64,000 bases of DNA, taken from the NCBI RefSeq assembly GCF_027111255.2, contig NZ_CP114285.2:3782001-3846000 (forward strand). The letters are read 5' to 3'. Below are positions 1-9,401 of the stretch, piece by piece (positions within the stretch are counted from its first letter, which is position 1; each line of letters opens with the position of its first letter). Under the pieces are notes generated by a model. That model did no database searches. It saw only the letters and a list, made by a program, of their open reading frames with translations, and was not told the DNA's origin. Source of the DNA: Flavobacterium flavigenum (GTDB lineage Bacteria > Bacteroidota > Bacteroidia > Flavobacteriales > Flavobacteriaceae). Made by a program: the position numbers and the translations under genes.

Positions 1-1271
1 TCGCATTAATAGCCTTCCTTTGGGGGTTGGGTTGTATAATTTACACCGTATCTACCGGTATCGGAACATGGGGATTAAATAAAACAGTTGGTTGGGCCTG
101 GGATATCACTAACTTCGTTTGGTGGGTAGGTATTGGTCACGCTGGAACATTAATTTCTGCAGTATTATTACTTTTCCGTCAACGTTGGAGAATGGCTATT
201 AACCGTTCTGCAGAAGCAATGACTATCTTCTCAGTAGTTCAAGCAGGTTTATTCCCAATTATTCACATGGGACGTCCATGGTTAGCATACTGGGTATTGC
301 CTATTCCAAACCAATTTGGATCTTTATGGGTAAATTTTAACTCACCTTTACTTTGGGACGTATTTGCGATTTCAACGTATCTTTCAGTATCATTAGTTTT
401 CTGGTGGACTGGTTTGTTACCTGACTTTGCAATGCTTCGTGATAGAGCTATTACTCCATTTAACAAAAGAGTTTATTCTATCTTAAGTTTTGGATGGAGC
501 GGTAGAGCAAAAGACTGGCAACGTTTTGAGGAAGTATCTTTGGTATTAGCTGGTTTAGCTACTCCTCTTGTACTTTCTGTACACACAATTGTATCTATGG
601 ACTTTGCTACTTCTGTAATTCCGGGATGGCATACAACAATTTTCCCTCCATACTTCGTTGCTGGAGCTGTTTTCTCGGGATTTGCAATGGTAAATACGTT
701 GCTAATCGTTATGAGAAAAGTTTCTAGTCTTGAAGCATACATCACATTACAGCATATTGAGTTAATGAACATCATTATCATGATTACTGGTTCTATCGTA
801 GGTGTGGCTTATATTACTGAGTTATTTGTGGCTTGGTATTCAGGTGTGGAATACGAGCAATATGCATTCTTAAACAGAGCTACCGGACCTTACTGGTGGG
901 CATATTGGGCGATGATGACTTGTAACGTTTTCTCTCCTCAGTTTATGTGGTTCAAAAAACTAAGAACAAGTATAATGTTTTCATTTGTAATTTCGATTGT
1001 AGTAAATATCGGAATGTGGTTTGAAAGATTTGTAATTATTGTTACTTCTCTGCATAGGGATTACCTTCCATCTTCCTGGACAATGTTTTCGCCAACATTT
1101 GTTGATATTGGAATTTTCATTGGAACAATTGGTTTCTTCTTCGTATTGTTTTTATTATATTCAAGAACTTTCCCTGTAATTGCTCAGGCAGAGGTTAAGA
1201 CAATTTTGAAAGGAACAGGAGATAATTACATTAGAGAAAGAGCAAATAGTAAAGATTCACATCATGAGTAA
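1..1271 (+). CDS. actC: Alternative complex III subunit ActC (NrfD-like), 5' truncated
   Basis: Integral membrane quinol-binding subunit of alternative complex III, which oxidises menaquinol and feeds electrons to a terminal oxidase. The reading frame is open from base 3 to the stop at 1269-1271. The codons before the first possible start (TTG at 27) continue the protein (..LIAFLWG then LGCIIYTVSTG), so the true start lies left of the window. Several long hydrophobic helices are visible, with polar junctions typical of the NrfD/PsrC family (GIGHAGTLISA; HMGRPW). It overlaps actD by 8 nt, so the two are translationally coupled. Family assignment is firm because actD, actE, actF and the oxidase genes follow in the standard order. 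ActA and ActB should lie just upstream. Confidence 0.93.
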   Translation, partial: ALIAFLWGLGCIIYTVSTGIGTWGLNKTVGWAWDITNFVWWVGIGHAGTLISAVLLLFRQRWRMAINRSAEAMTIFSVVQAGLFPIIHMGRPWLAYWVLPIPNQFGSLWVNFNSPLLWDVFAISTYLSVSLVFWWTGLLPDFAMLRDRAITPFNKRVYSILSFGWSGRAKDWQRFEEVSLVLAGLATPLVLSVHTIVSMDFATSVIPGWHTTIFPPYFVAGAVFSGFAMVNTLLIVMRKVSSLEAYITLQHIELMNIIIMITGSIVGVAYITELFVAWYSGVEYEQYAFLNRATGPYWWAYWAMMTCNVFSPQFMWFKKLRTSIMFSFVISIVVNIGMWFERFVIIVTSLHRDYLPSSWTMFSPTFVDIGIFIGTIGFFFVLFLLYSRTFPVIAQAEVKTILKGTGDNYIRERANSKDSHHE

Positions 1272-1788
1272 TAAAGTAATATACGCCATTTATAATGACG
1301 ATGATATTTTGATGGACGCAGTAAAGAAAACCAGAGCTGCACACCATCATATAGAAGAAGTTTTTACTCCATTCCCAGTTCACGGATTGGATAAAGCTAT
1401 GGGGTTAGCACCAACAAGATTAGCAATTTGTGCGTTCCTTTATGGATGTGTTGGAATTTCTGTTGCAACAACAATGATGAGTTATATCATGATTCATGAC
1501 TGGCCACAAGATATTGGTGGTAAACCAAGTTTTAGTTTCATACAAAATATGCCATCTTTCGTGCCAATTATGTTTGAAATGACTGTATTTTTTGCAGCTC
1601 ACTTAATGGTTATTACTTTTTACATGAGAAGTAGATTATGGCCATTTAAACAAGCAGAGAATCCTGATGTAAGAACAACAGATGACCATTTCTTAATGGA
1701 AGTGGCTGTAAACGATAATGAAGCTGAATTAGTTTCTTTCTTTGAAGGTACAGGAGCTGTTGAAGTTAAAGTAATTGAAAAGAATTAA
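1264..1788 (+). CDS. actD: Alternative complex III subunit ActD (DUF3341)
   Basis: Small membrane subunit of alternative complex III, 174 aa, with the DUF3341 architecture: a soluble N-terminal part (YAIYNDDDILMDAVKKTR.. FPVHGLDKAMG), then two transmembrane helices (about residues 55-75 and 100-120), then a short soluble tail. The pattern 'PFPVHGLD' before the first helix is typical of the family. The ATG at 1264 lies inside the end of actC (8-nt overlap) and the stop is 8 nt before actE, so it is part of the same transcript. The precise role is structural; no cofactor ligand is seen. Confidence 0.93.
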   Translation: MSNKVIYAIYNDDDILMDAVKKTRAAHHHIEEVFTPFPVHGLDKAMGLAPTRLAICAFLYGCVGISVATTMMSYIMIHDWPQDIGGKPSFSFIQNMPSFVPIMFEMTVFFAAHLMVITFYMRSRLWPFKQAENPDVRTTDDHFLMEVAVNDNEAELVSFFEGTGAVEVKVIEKN

Positions 1789-1796
1789 TTGTAGCT

Positions 1797-2342
1797 ATGA
1801 AAAGGATATATAAAATAACACTTTTAGTTGGTATAACTATTTTAGTTTCATCTTGCCACAATAATTCGGCACCAAACTATCAGTATTTCCCAAATATGTA
1901 TGAGTCTGTAGCATATGAGACTTATGGAGAGTCAAAAGTATTTAAGGGAGGAAAAGAAGGACAGCTTCCTGTAGAAGGAACTATTAACAGAGGTTTTGAA
2001 CCTTATGAGTACGAAAATTCAACGGCAGGGTATGAATTGGCTAAAGCTAATTTAAAATCACCTTTGACGGAAGAAGAAAAAAGTTCTGAAAAAGGAAAAC
2101 AGCTTTTCGAGATTTATTGTATCAGCTGCCATGGCGCAACTGGAAATGGTAAAGGTAAATTGGTTGAAAGAGAAAAATTTCTTGGGGTACCTAGCTATAA
2201 AGACAGAGAAATTACTGAAGGTAGTATTTTTCACGTTGAAACTTATGGTTTAAATGCAATGGGTTCACATGCAAATCAATTAAGTGCCCATGAACGTTGG
2301 TTAGTTGCTGACTATGTTCTAAAACTAAAAAGCCAATTATAA
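1797..2342 (+). CDS. actE: Alternative complex III cytochrome c subunit ActE (lipoprotein)
   Basis: Mono-heme cytochrome c of alternative complex III, 181 aa. A lipobox ends at Cys20 (LVSSC), so the protein is expected to be a lipoprotein anchored on the periplasmic side. The heme-binding motif is CISCH at residues 108-112, and Met155 (NAMGSH) is a plausible axial ligand. The approximately 85 residues between lipobox and heme domain match the usual linker that contacts other Act subunits. Eight bases separate it from actD, and actF follows directly. It should carry electrons from the Fe-S/heme subunits towards the aa3 oxidase encoded downstream. Confidence 0.93.
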   Translation: MKRIYKITLLVGITILVSSCHNNSAPNYQYFPNMYESVAYETYGESKVFKGGKEGQLPVEGTINRGFEPYEYENSTAGYELAKANLKSPLTEEEKSSEKGKQLFEIYCISCHGATGNGKGKLVEREKFLGVPSYKDREITEGSIFHVETYGLNAMGSHANQLSAHERWLVADYVLKLKSQL

Positions 2343-2369
2343 TTGTTGAACAAACTGATCGTAATAGAT

Positions 2370-3869
2370 ATGTACACATTTTCAAGTAAATTAAAAACTT
2401 TTTCTATCATTCTAATGGCCGTTGGTATATTAGGGATTGGATATGGTTTTTTAAACGCTCCTAAAAATATTGAAGAGGTAGAAACTCTTCTTAAAAAAGA
2501 AGCATCAGAGCACGGTGGTGGGCATCATGAAGCTGCTCAAGCACATCATGAAGAAAAAACACAAGAAGCTACTCACCATGCAGAGGCTGAAGAAACACAT
2601 CCACAGGTTGTTGTAAATAAAGATTCTATTGTTGCAAATGCAGATACAGTTCACGAAGAAAAAACTGAAGTAGTTCACGAAACTGCGGTTGCTAATCATG
2701 AAGTAAAAGCAGACAAGCACGAAGAAGTTTCTCATGAACAAGATCATAAAGCGCATGCTGAACATGTTTTACACCAATTGCAAAACAAACCTTGGTCAGC
2801 TTTGTATGTTGCTTGTATTTTCTTCTTATTGCTTACTATGGGAGTTTTAGCATTTTATGCTATTCAACAAGTAGCTCAGGCTGGTTGGTCTCCTGTTTTA
2901 TTTAGAGTTATGCAGGGTATTACAGCTTATTTACCGGCTGGTTCTATTATTTTCTTTATTATTTTGGTTCTTTGTGGTTTACACTTTAATCATATATTTG
3001 TTTGGTTAGGTGAAGCTGTTACTGATCCTAAAAGCCCTAATTATGACGCTATCATTGCTGGAAAATCTGGTTATTTAAATTTTCCTTTTTGGATCATCAG
3101 AGCATTTATCTTTTTGTTAGGCTGGAACTTATATCGTATTTATTCTAGAAAAAACTGTCTGGCTCAGGATGAAGCTAATGATGATTTATATTACAAAAAG
3201 AATTTTAAATTATCTGCTGGTTTCTTAGTATTCTTTATAGTTTCTGAGTCTATTATGTCTTGGGACTGGATAATGTCTTTTGATCCTCACTGGTTTAGTA
3301 CATTATTTGGATGGTATGTATTTGCTTCTTTCTTTGTAAGCGGTATTACAACTATTGCATTAGTTACAGTTTATTTAAAATCTAAAGGATATTTAGAGTA
3401 TGTAAATACAAGCCATATTCATGATTTAGCTAAATTTATGTTTGGTATTAGTGTATTCTGGACGTATTTATGGTTCTCTCAATTTATGTTGATTTGGTAC
3501 GCAAATATTCCTGAAGAGGTAACTTATTTCGTAACAAGAATTCAATTGTATAACCTGCCTTTCTTTGGTGCTGTAGTTATGAATTTTGTTTTCCCGTTAT
3601 TGATATTAATCAATACAGATTTCAAACGTCTTAACTGGGTTATTGTAATGGCTGGAATTGTGATCTTGTTAGGACACTATGTTGACTTCTTTAATATGAT
3701 TATGCCTGGAACAGTTGGTGACAGATGGTTTATTGGAGTTTCTGAAATTGCATCTATTCTTTTCTTCTTAGGTTTATTTATTTTCGTAGTGTTTACTGCT
3801 TTGAGTAAATCTCCTCTGTTAGCAAAAAGAAATCCTTTCATAGAAGAAAGTAAACATTTTCATTATTAA
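2370..3869 (+). CDS. actF: Alternative complex III quinone-binding subunit ActF
   Basis: Second large membrane subunit (NrfD-related) of alternative complex III, 499 aa from the ATG at 2370. The frame is open from TTG 2343, but MYTFSSKLKTF at 2370 is the more natural start and leaves a 27-nt gap after actE. Layout: one N-terminal helix (about residues 11-30), a 90-residue soluble stretch (about 45-135) very rich in His and Glu (17 histidines), then eight or more helices with W/H-containing loops (MSWDWIMSFDPHWFST). The core fits ActF. The His/Glu-rich segment is an odd addition that could bind metal. Cotranscribed with actC-E and the following oxidase genes. Confidence 0.9.
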   Translation: MYTFSSKLKTFSIILMAVGILGIGYGFLNAPKNIEEVETLLKKEASEHGGGHHEAAQAHHEEKTQEATHHAEAEETHPQVVVNKDSIVANADTVHEEKTEVVHETAVANHEVKADKHEEVSHEQDHKAHAEHVLHQLQNKPWSALYVACIFFLLLTMGVLAFYAIQQVAQAGWSPVLFRVMQGITAYLPAGSIIFFIILVLCGLHFNHIFVWLGEAVTDPKSPNYDAIIAGKSGYLNFPFWIIRAFIFLLGWNLYRIYSRKNCLAQDEANDDLYYKKNFKLSAGFLVFFIVSESIMSWDWIMSFDPHWFSTLFGWYVFASFFVSGITTIALVTVYLKSKGYLEYVNTSHIHDLAKFMFGISVFWTYLWFSQFMLIWYANIPEEVTYFVTRIQLYNLPFFGAVVMNFVFPLLILINTDFKRLNWVIVMAGIVILLGHYVDFFNMIMPGTVGDRWFIGVSEIASILFFLGLFIFVVFTALSKSPLLAKRNPFIEESKHFHY

Positions 3870-3888
3870 TATTTAAAGAAGTAAACAG

Positions 3889-5079
3889 ATGACAAGTTTG
3901 TTGGTAATTATAGTTTTAGTTTTATTAGCAGTTGCATTATGGCAATTGACCAAGATTTTCGATCTTACTCAGGTTGGGGCTTCTTCGGACGATTCTCAGG
4001 TAGCGTCTGATAATGATAACAATGTTCAGGGATATATCATGTTTGGCTTTTTGGCTTTCATTTATATCTTCACAATTTACGGTCTACTAAAATGGGGTAA
4101 TTTGGCACTTCATACACCTGCTTCTGAGCATGGTCTTTTGGTAGATAATTTAATGAATATTACTTGGGTGTTAATTTTTACTGTTCAGGTTATTACTCAG
4201 GGTTTATTATATTGGTTTTCTTTTAAATATAAAGGGAATAAAGATAAAAAAGCTTTGTTTTTTGCTGATAGTAATAAATTGGAAGCAATTTGGAGTATAA
4301 TTCCTTCTGTTGTTTTGGCAATCTTAATACTTTACGGATTGTATGCATGGAATAATATCATGTTTGTTGACAAAGACGAAGATGTAGTAGAAATTGAATT
4401 ATATGCTCAGCAATTTAAATGGACTGCCAGATATGCAGGGCAGGATAATGTTTTAGGTAAGGCAAATGTTCGTTTAATTGAAGGTATCAATACTTTGGGT
4501 GTTGATATGTCTGATCCTAATTCTCAGGATGATATTGTAGTAACTGAATTACATATTCCAAAAGGGAAAAAAGTTCATTTTAAAATGCGTTCTCAGGATG
4601 TTTTACACTCTGCTTATTTTCCACACTTTAGAGCACAAATGAACTGTGTTCCGGGAATGGTTACTGAATTTGCTTTTATTCCAACTTATACTACTGCTGA
4701 ATATAGAGAGCTGCCTTTTATGATTGAGAAAGTAGCTAATATCAATAAACTTAGAAATGAAAAAAGTGCTGAATTAGTAGCAAAAGGAGGTACAGCTTTA
4801 GACCCATATACATTTGATTACTTATTGTTGTGTAATAAAATTTGTGGAGCTTCTCACTACAATATGCAAATGAAAGTTGTTGTGGATTCTCCTGAAGATT
4901 ATAAAAAATGGTTAAGTGAAAAAACAACTTTAGCTCAGGATATTAAAGCTGCAGCTGCGGCTGAAAAGCCAGTTGAAGGAGATGAACCTACTACAGATAC
5001 AACTACAAAGGTAAAAGATACTGTAAAGGCAGTTATTGATACTGTTAAAGCAGCTGTAGCAAAAGTTGCGGTTAAATAA
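3889..5079 (+). CDS. coxB: Cytochrome c oxidase subunit II (CuA)
   Basis: Subunit II of the aa3-type heme-copper oxidase, 396 aa. It accepts electrons at a binuclear CuA centre. The CuA ligands are visible: His240 (VLHSAYFPHF) and the C-x3-C-x3-H-x2-M motif with Cys315, Cys319, His323 and Met326. Three hydrophobic segments precede the cupredoxin domain (about residues 2-20, 47-67, 90-112, with another near 135-155), more than the usual two. The last approximately 45 residues form a charged Ala/Lys/Thr/Val-rich low-complexity tail (..TVKAVIDTVKAAV..), which is unusual but read cleanly in frame. It lies 19 nt after actF and 30 nt before coxA. Confidence 0.95.
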   Translation: MTSLLVIIVLVLLAVALWQLTKIFDLTQVGASSDDSQVASDNDNNVQGYIMFGFLAFIYIFTIYGLLKWGNLALHTPASEHGLLVDNLMNITWVLIFTVQVITQGLLYWFSFKYKGNKDKKALFFADSNKLEAIWSIIPSVVLAILILYGLYAWNNIMFVDKDEDVVEIELYAQQFKWTARYAGQDNVLGKANVRLIEGINTLGVDMSDPNSQDDIVVTELHIPKGKKVHFKMRSQDVLHSAYFPHFRAQMNCVPGMVTEFAFIPTYTTAEYRELPFMIEKVANINKLRNEKSAELVAKGGTALDPYTFDYLLLCNKICGASHYNMQMKVVVDSPEDYKKWLSEKTTLAQDIKAAAAAEKPVEGDEPTTDTTTKVKDTVKAVIDTVKAAVAKVAVK

Positions 5080-5109
5080 TATTATTAAGAAAATTTAAAG
5101 TACAATTAT

Positions 5110-6912
5110 ATGTCAGCAGAAGCGCACGGTCACGATCACGGACACGATCACGAGCACGAACATCATCATAAAGACACATTCATTACTAAATATATTTTTA
5201 GTATTGATCACAAAATGATTGCTAAACAATACTTGATTACAGGTATTATTATGGGAATTATTGGTATTGTAATGTCTTTACTTTTCAGAATGCAATTAGC
5301 TTGGCCTGAAGAGTCTTTTAAAATATTTAATGTTTTATTAGGAGATAAATTCGCACCTGATGGTGTAATGGCTAATGATATTTATTTGGCCTTAGTCACG
5401 ATTCATGGTACCATCATGGTATTCTTCGTATTGACGGCGGGTTTGAGTGGAACTTTCAGTAATTTACTTATTCCACTTCAAATTGGTGCAAGAGATATGG
5501 CTTCAGGATTTATGAATATGATTTCATACTGGCTCTTTTTCTTATCTGCTGTAGTAATGTTGTGTTCTTTATTTGTTGAAGCTGGACCAGCTTCTGCAGG
5601 TTGGACAATCTATCCTCCATTAAGTGCTTTGCCACAAGCAATTCCTGGATCTGGTACGGGTATGACTTTATGGTTAGTTTCAATGGCGATATTTATTGCA
5701 TCTTCATTGATGGGATCTTTAAATTATATTGTAACTGTAATTAACTTAAGAACAAAAGGAATGTCTATGACCAGACTTCCTCTTACTATCTGGACATTTT
5801 TTGTAACTGCTATTATTGGAGTTATTTCATTCCCGGTATTATTATCTGCGGCTTTATTATTGATTTTTGATAGAAGTTTTGGTACTTCATTCTTTTTATC
5901 TGATATCTATATCGCTGGTGAAGTTTTACATTACCAAGGAGGTTCTCCAGTTTTGTTTGAACACTTATTCTGGTTCTTAGGTCACCCTGAAGTTTATATT
6001 GTAATCTTACCAGCAATGGGTCTTGTATCTGAAATTATGGCTACGAATTCACGTAAACCAATCTTTGGATACAGAGCGATGATTATGTCTGTTCTTGCAA
6101 TCGCATTCTTGTCAACTATTGTTTGGGGGCACCATATGTTCCTTTCAGGTATGAATCCTTTCTTAGGATCTGTATTTACATTTACAACATTATTGATTGC
6201 AATTCCATCTGCTGTAAAAGCATTTAACTGGATAACAACTTTATGGAAAGGTAACTTACAATTCAATCCTGCAATGTTATTCTCTATTGGAATGGTTTCT
6301 ACTTTCATCACAGGAGGTTTAACCGGAATCATTTTAGGGGATAGTACTTTAGATATTAACGTTCATGATACTTATTTTGTAATTGCTCACTTTCACTTAG
6401 TAATGGGTATCTCTGCACTTTACGGAATGTTTGCTGGTATTTACCACTGGTTCCCTAAAATGTACGGAAGAATGTTAAACAAAAACTTAGGTTATATCCA
6501 TTTCTGGGTAACTGCAGTTTGTGCTTATGGAGTTTTCTTTCCAATGCACTTTATTGGATTGGCTGGTCTTCCAAGACGTTATTATACAAATACAAACTTC
6601 CCATTATTTGATGATTTACAAAATGTAAATGTTTTGATTACAACATTTGCTCTTGTAGGAGGTGCGTTCCAATTAGTATTCTTATACAATTTCTTTAGTA
6701 GTATTTTTTATGGTAAGAAAGCGGTTCAGAATCCATGGAAATCTACAACATTAGAATGGACAACTCCGGTTGAACATATTCACGGTAACTGGCCAGGTGA
6801 AATTCCTCATGTATATCGTTGGCCGTATGATTACAGTAACCCAAATCATGATGTAGATTTTGTTCCTCAAAATGTACCAATGAAAGAAGGTGAAGAAGTT
6901 TTACACCACTAA
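5110..6912 (+). CDS. coxA: Cytochrome c oxidase subunit I
   Basis: Catalytic subunit I of the aa3-type oxidase, 600 aa with about 12 helices. It reduces oxygen at the heme a3-CuB site. Diagnostic motifs are GHPEVYI (CuB His and cross-linked Tyr), WGHHMF (the CuB His pair) and HDTYFVIAHFHLVMG (heme a3 and heme a ligands). The N-terminus before the first conserved segment (SIDHKMIAKQYL) carries nine histidines in the first 20 residues, a likely metal-binding tail. Together with the act genes it forms a complex III-complex IV operon. A strong intrinsic terminator follows 9 nt after the stop. Subunits III and IV and the heme/copper assembly genes lie about 19 kb further on. Confidence 0.97.
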   Translation: MSAEAHGHDHGHDHEHEHHHKDTFITKYIFSIDHKMIAKQYLITGIIMGIIGIVMSLLFRMQLAWPEESFKIFNVLLGDKFAPDGVMANDIYLALVTIHGTIMVFFVLTAGLSGTFSNLLIPLQIGARDMASGFMNMISYWLFFLSAVVMLCSLFVEAGPASAGWTIYPPLSALPQAIPGSGTGMTLWLVSMAIFIASSLMGSLNYIVTVINLRTKGMSMTRLPLTIWTFFVTAIIGVISFPVLLSAALLLIFDRSFGTSFFLSDIYIAGEVLHYQGGSPVLFEHLFWFLGHPEVYIVILPAMGLVSEIMATNSRKPIFGYRAMIMSVLAIAFLSTIVWGHHMFLSGMNPFLGSVFTFTTLLIAIPSAVKAFNWITTLWKGNLQFNPAMLFSIGMVSTFITGGLTGIILGDSTLDINVHDTYFVIAHFHLVMGISALYGMFAGIYHWFPKMYGRMLNKNLGYIHFWVTAVCAYGVFFPMHFIGLAGLPRRYYTNTNFPLFDDLQNVNVLITTFALVGGAFQLVFLYNFFSSIFYGKKAVQNPWKSTTLEWTTPVEHIHGNWPGEIPHVYRWPYDYSNPNHDVDFVPQNVPMKEGEEVLHH

Positions 6913-6921
6913 AAATATTTC

Positions 6922-6952
6922 AAAAGACCATCAGAAATGATGGTCTTTTTGT
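6922..6952 (+). terminator. Rho-independent terminator after coxA
   Basis: A 12-bp perfect stem (AAAAGACCATCA / TGATGGTCTTTT) with a GAAA tetraloop is followed by a T-rich tract. It ends the act-cox operon and separates it from the ruvB promoter. Confidence 0.9.
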
Positions 6953-6985
6953 TTTTATAAAAATTTTATCTCTGAACTTTTACTG

Positions 6986-7016
6986 TTTTACAAACTGATT
7001 ACTTTGTCTATCTTTG
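6986..7016 (+). promoter_or_regulatory. Promoter of ruvB (Bacteroidota -7 element)
   Basis: TATCTTTG at 7009-7016 matches the Bacteroidota -7 consensus TAnnTTTG; a TTTT at 6986-6989 lies at about the right distance for the weaker -33 box. The -7 box ends only 4 nt before the ruvB ATG at 7021, so the transcript may be leaderless or nearly so. Confidence 0.65.
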
Positions 7017-7020
7017 TAAA

Positions 7021-8043
7021 ATGAATGAGAATCTAGATCCTACCACAAAAGGATACAACCCAGAAGAGTTAGATCTTGAAAAAAGATTGCGTCCGCTGTC
7101 ATTTGATGATTTTGCCGGACAAGACCAGGTTTTAGAAAATTTAAAGGTTTTTGTCGCAGCTGCTAATCAGCGCGGAGAAGCACTTGATCATGCACTTTTT
7201 CATGGGCCTCCCGGACTAGGAAAAACTACTTTAGCTAATATTTTAGCGAACGAACTTGAAGTCGGAATCAAAATTACTTCTGGTCCTGTTTTGGATAAGC
7301 CAGGTGATTTAGCAGGTCTGTTGACAAATCTAGATGAAAGAGATGTATTATTCATTGATGAAATTCATCGTTTGAGTCCTATTGTTGAAGAATATTTATA
7401 TTCTGCTATGGAGGACTTTAAGATTGATATCATGATTGAATCCGGTCCTAATGCCAGAACGGTTCAAATTAATTTAAATCCTTTTACCTTAATAGGGGCT
7501 ACTACGCGTTCAGGATTATTGACTGCTCCTATGCGTGCCCGTTTTGGAATATCTTCCCGTCTTCAATATTATACGACCGAACTTTTAACTACAATTGTAG
7601 AAAGAAGTGCTTCTATTTTGAAAATGCCTATCGATCTTGAAGCAGCAATAGAAATTGCAGGCCGCAGCCGTGGTACACCTCGTATTGCAAACGCATTATT
7701 GCGCCGTGTACGTGATTTTGCGCAGATAAAGGGGAATGGTATTATTGATTTAGAGATATCAAGATATGCTCTTAAAGCACTAAATGTTGATGCGCATGGG
7801 CTTGATGAAATGGATAATAAAATTTTATTAACGATTATCAATAAATTTAAAGGAGGCCCTGTTGGTCTTTCTACTCTGGCAACAGCAGTCTCTGAAAGCA
7901 GTGAGACAATTGAAGAGGTTTACGAGCCATTTTTGATTCAGGAAGGTTTCATTATGCGTACTCCCCGTGGTCGTGAAGTTACAGATAAAGCCTACAAACA
8001 CTTAGGAAAAATAAACACGAATATTCAAGGAGGATTATTTTAA
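7021..8043 (+). CDS. ruvB: Holliday junction branch migration helicase RuvB
   Basis: AAA+ ATPase motor of the RuvAB complex, which drives branch migration of Holliday junctions during recombination repair. Length 340 aa is normal. Walker A is GPPGLGKT (residues 62-69), Walker B is FIDEIH (111-116), sensor-type GATTRSG follows, and the C-terminal winged helix carries the conserved RTPRGR motif. It starts 4 nt after a -7 promoter box. It is followed 11 nt later by the P450 gene, so these are probably cotranscribed. ruvA lies 5.5 kb downstream in a different transcript, as is usual in this phylum. Confidence 0.97.
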   Translation: MNENLDPTTKGYNPEELDLEKRLRPLSFDDFAGQDQVLENLKVFVAAANQRGEALDHALFHGPPGLGKTTLANILANELEVGIKITSGPVLDKPGDLAGLLTNLDERDVLFIDEIHRLSPIVEEYLYSAMEDFKIDIMIESGPNARTVQINLNPFTLIGATTRSGLLTAPMRARFGISSRLQYYTTELLTTIVERSASILKMPIDLEAAIEIAGRSRGTPRIANALLRRVRDFAQIKGNGIIDLEISRYALKALNVDAHGLDEMDNKILLTIINKFKGGPVGLSTLATAVSESSETIEEVYEPFLIQEGFIMRTPRGREVTDKAYKHLGKINTNIQGGLF

Positions 8044-8054
8044 TTTACTATCCA

Positions 8055-9401
8055 ATGTCCCTAAGTAAAATATATAATTATCCAAATAAGCTTTCAATTT
8101 TAAGATTTTTTCTGGATGCTGAAGGGATACGTAAAAATCCTATTCCGTTTCATAATAGGTACTTTAATGTTTTAGGGGATTCATTTTCTATTAGAATTGG
8201 AAAATCCAAATATATCATTTTGTCCAGGGACAATGATGTTGCCGAATATATTTTGCAGAAAAATCACAAGAACTATCATAAATCAAAGTTTCAGTCTGTA
8301 TATCTTTCGAAATATTTAGGTAAAGGACTTTTAACAGTTGATGGTGAATTTTGGCTAAAACAAAGAAGACTTATTCAGCCAGCTTTTCATAAGCAAAAAA
8401 TGAATGAGCTGGTTGAAAACATGGAAAAGATAATTGCTTCAGAACTAAATGATATAGTGGCAGAAAAACCTATTGATCTTTTTCCTATTATGAGTGAACT
8501 GGCCTTTAATGTGGTGGCTAAATCATTATTTCAGCTTTCTACCTCTGATGAAAAATTAAATCGTATAAAATTTATTATCGAAGAAGTTCAGAATTTCTTA
8601 ATCAAAGAAATTAGACTTCCACATAAAGCGTGGTGGTTTTCAATTAGTGGTCAGGTAAAAAAACATCTTGAGTTGGCTTATGAAAATAATAAAATTATTA
8701 GGGAAATTGTAGAGGAAAGGATTGCTTCAAAAAAAGAAATTAATGATTTGCTGAATATGCTTCTTGAAACACGTTATGAGGATAGTGGTGAAGGAATGTC
8801 TGTAGAACAATTAATAGATGAGATAAAAATTCTTTTTATTGCCGGGCATGAAACAACCGCTAATGCTTTAACTTTTACCTTACATCTTTTAGGAAATAAT
8901 CCTGATGTACAGGAGAAGATATTCGACGAAATCTTCAAAATTGAATCGGAGACTGATAATGTAGTGGAGCAGCTGCAAAGAATGACTTATACAAATGCAG
9001 TTTTAAATGAGTCAATGCGATTGTATCCGCCTGCCTGGATTACAGACAGGGAAAATGTCGATGATGATACTCTGGGAGATTTTAATATTAAAAAAGGAAC
9101 CCTGATTGGTGTTTCTTTTTATGAACTGCATCGTAATCCTAAATATTGGGAAAACCCTAATGCGTTTATTCCTGAACGTTTTCTTGGTGAACAAAAAAAG
9201 AAATCGCTGCAATATTTTTATCCTTTTGGAGCCGGGCCAAGAATGTGTATTGGGGCAGGATTTGCTATTTATGAAATGTGTCTTACACTTTCTTATATTG
9301 TAAAAAGATACTTGATTAAATCAACTAAAAATGAAATACGGTTTAATCCGTTAATCACTTTAAAACCAGTTGGAGCTGAAGTAACATTCTCTAAAAGATG
9401 A
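8055..9401 (+). CDS. Cytochrome P450
   Basis: Heme-thiolate monooxygenase, 448 aa. The I-helix oxygen-activation motif AGHETT is at about residues 263-268, the ExxR pair is Glu319/Arg322 (ESMRLYPP), and the heme-binding loop FGAGPRMCIG places the thiolate ligand at Cys398. There is no signal peptide or N-terminal membrane anchor, so it should be cytosolic, and there is no fused reductase. No ferredoxin or ferredoxin reductase gene is nearby, so the redox partner is encoded elsewhere. It overlaps queG by 4 nt and follows ruvB by 11 nt. The substrate cannot be told from sequence; a fatty acid, terpenoid or carotenoid is possible. Confidence 0.93.
   Translation: MSLSKIYNYPNKLSILRFFLDAEGIRKNPIPFHNRYFNVLGDSFSIRIGKSKYIILSRDNDVAEYILQKNHKNYHKSKFQSVYLSKYLGKGLLTVDGEFWLKQRRLIQPAFHKQKMNELVENMEKIIASELNDIVAEKPIDLFPIMSELAFNVVAKSLFQLSTSDEKLNRIKFIIEEVQNFLIKEIRLPHKAWWFSISGQVKKHLELAYENNKIIREIVEERIASKKEINDLLNMLLETRYEDSGEGMSVEQLIDEIKILFIAGHETTANALTFTLHLLGNNPDVQEKIFDEIFKIESETDNVVEQLQRMTYTNAVLNESMRLYPPAWITDRENVDDDTLGDFNIKKGTLIGVSFYELHRNPKYWENPNAFIPERFLGEQKKKSLQYFYPFGAGPRMCIGAGFAIYEMCLTLSYIVKRYLIKSTKNEIRFNPLITLKPVGAEVTFSKR

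Noticed and set aside
2511..2774. His/Glu-rich stretch as a tandem DNA repeat
   Set aside because: No fixed repeat unit is visible at DNA or protein level; it is compositional bias only.
5994..6332. 112-codon minus-strand frame inside coxA
   Set aside because: It lies opposite a highly conserved coding region and has no recognisable motif or promoter; the same holds for other antisense frames such as 61709-62035, 27301-27762 and 24734-25156.
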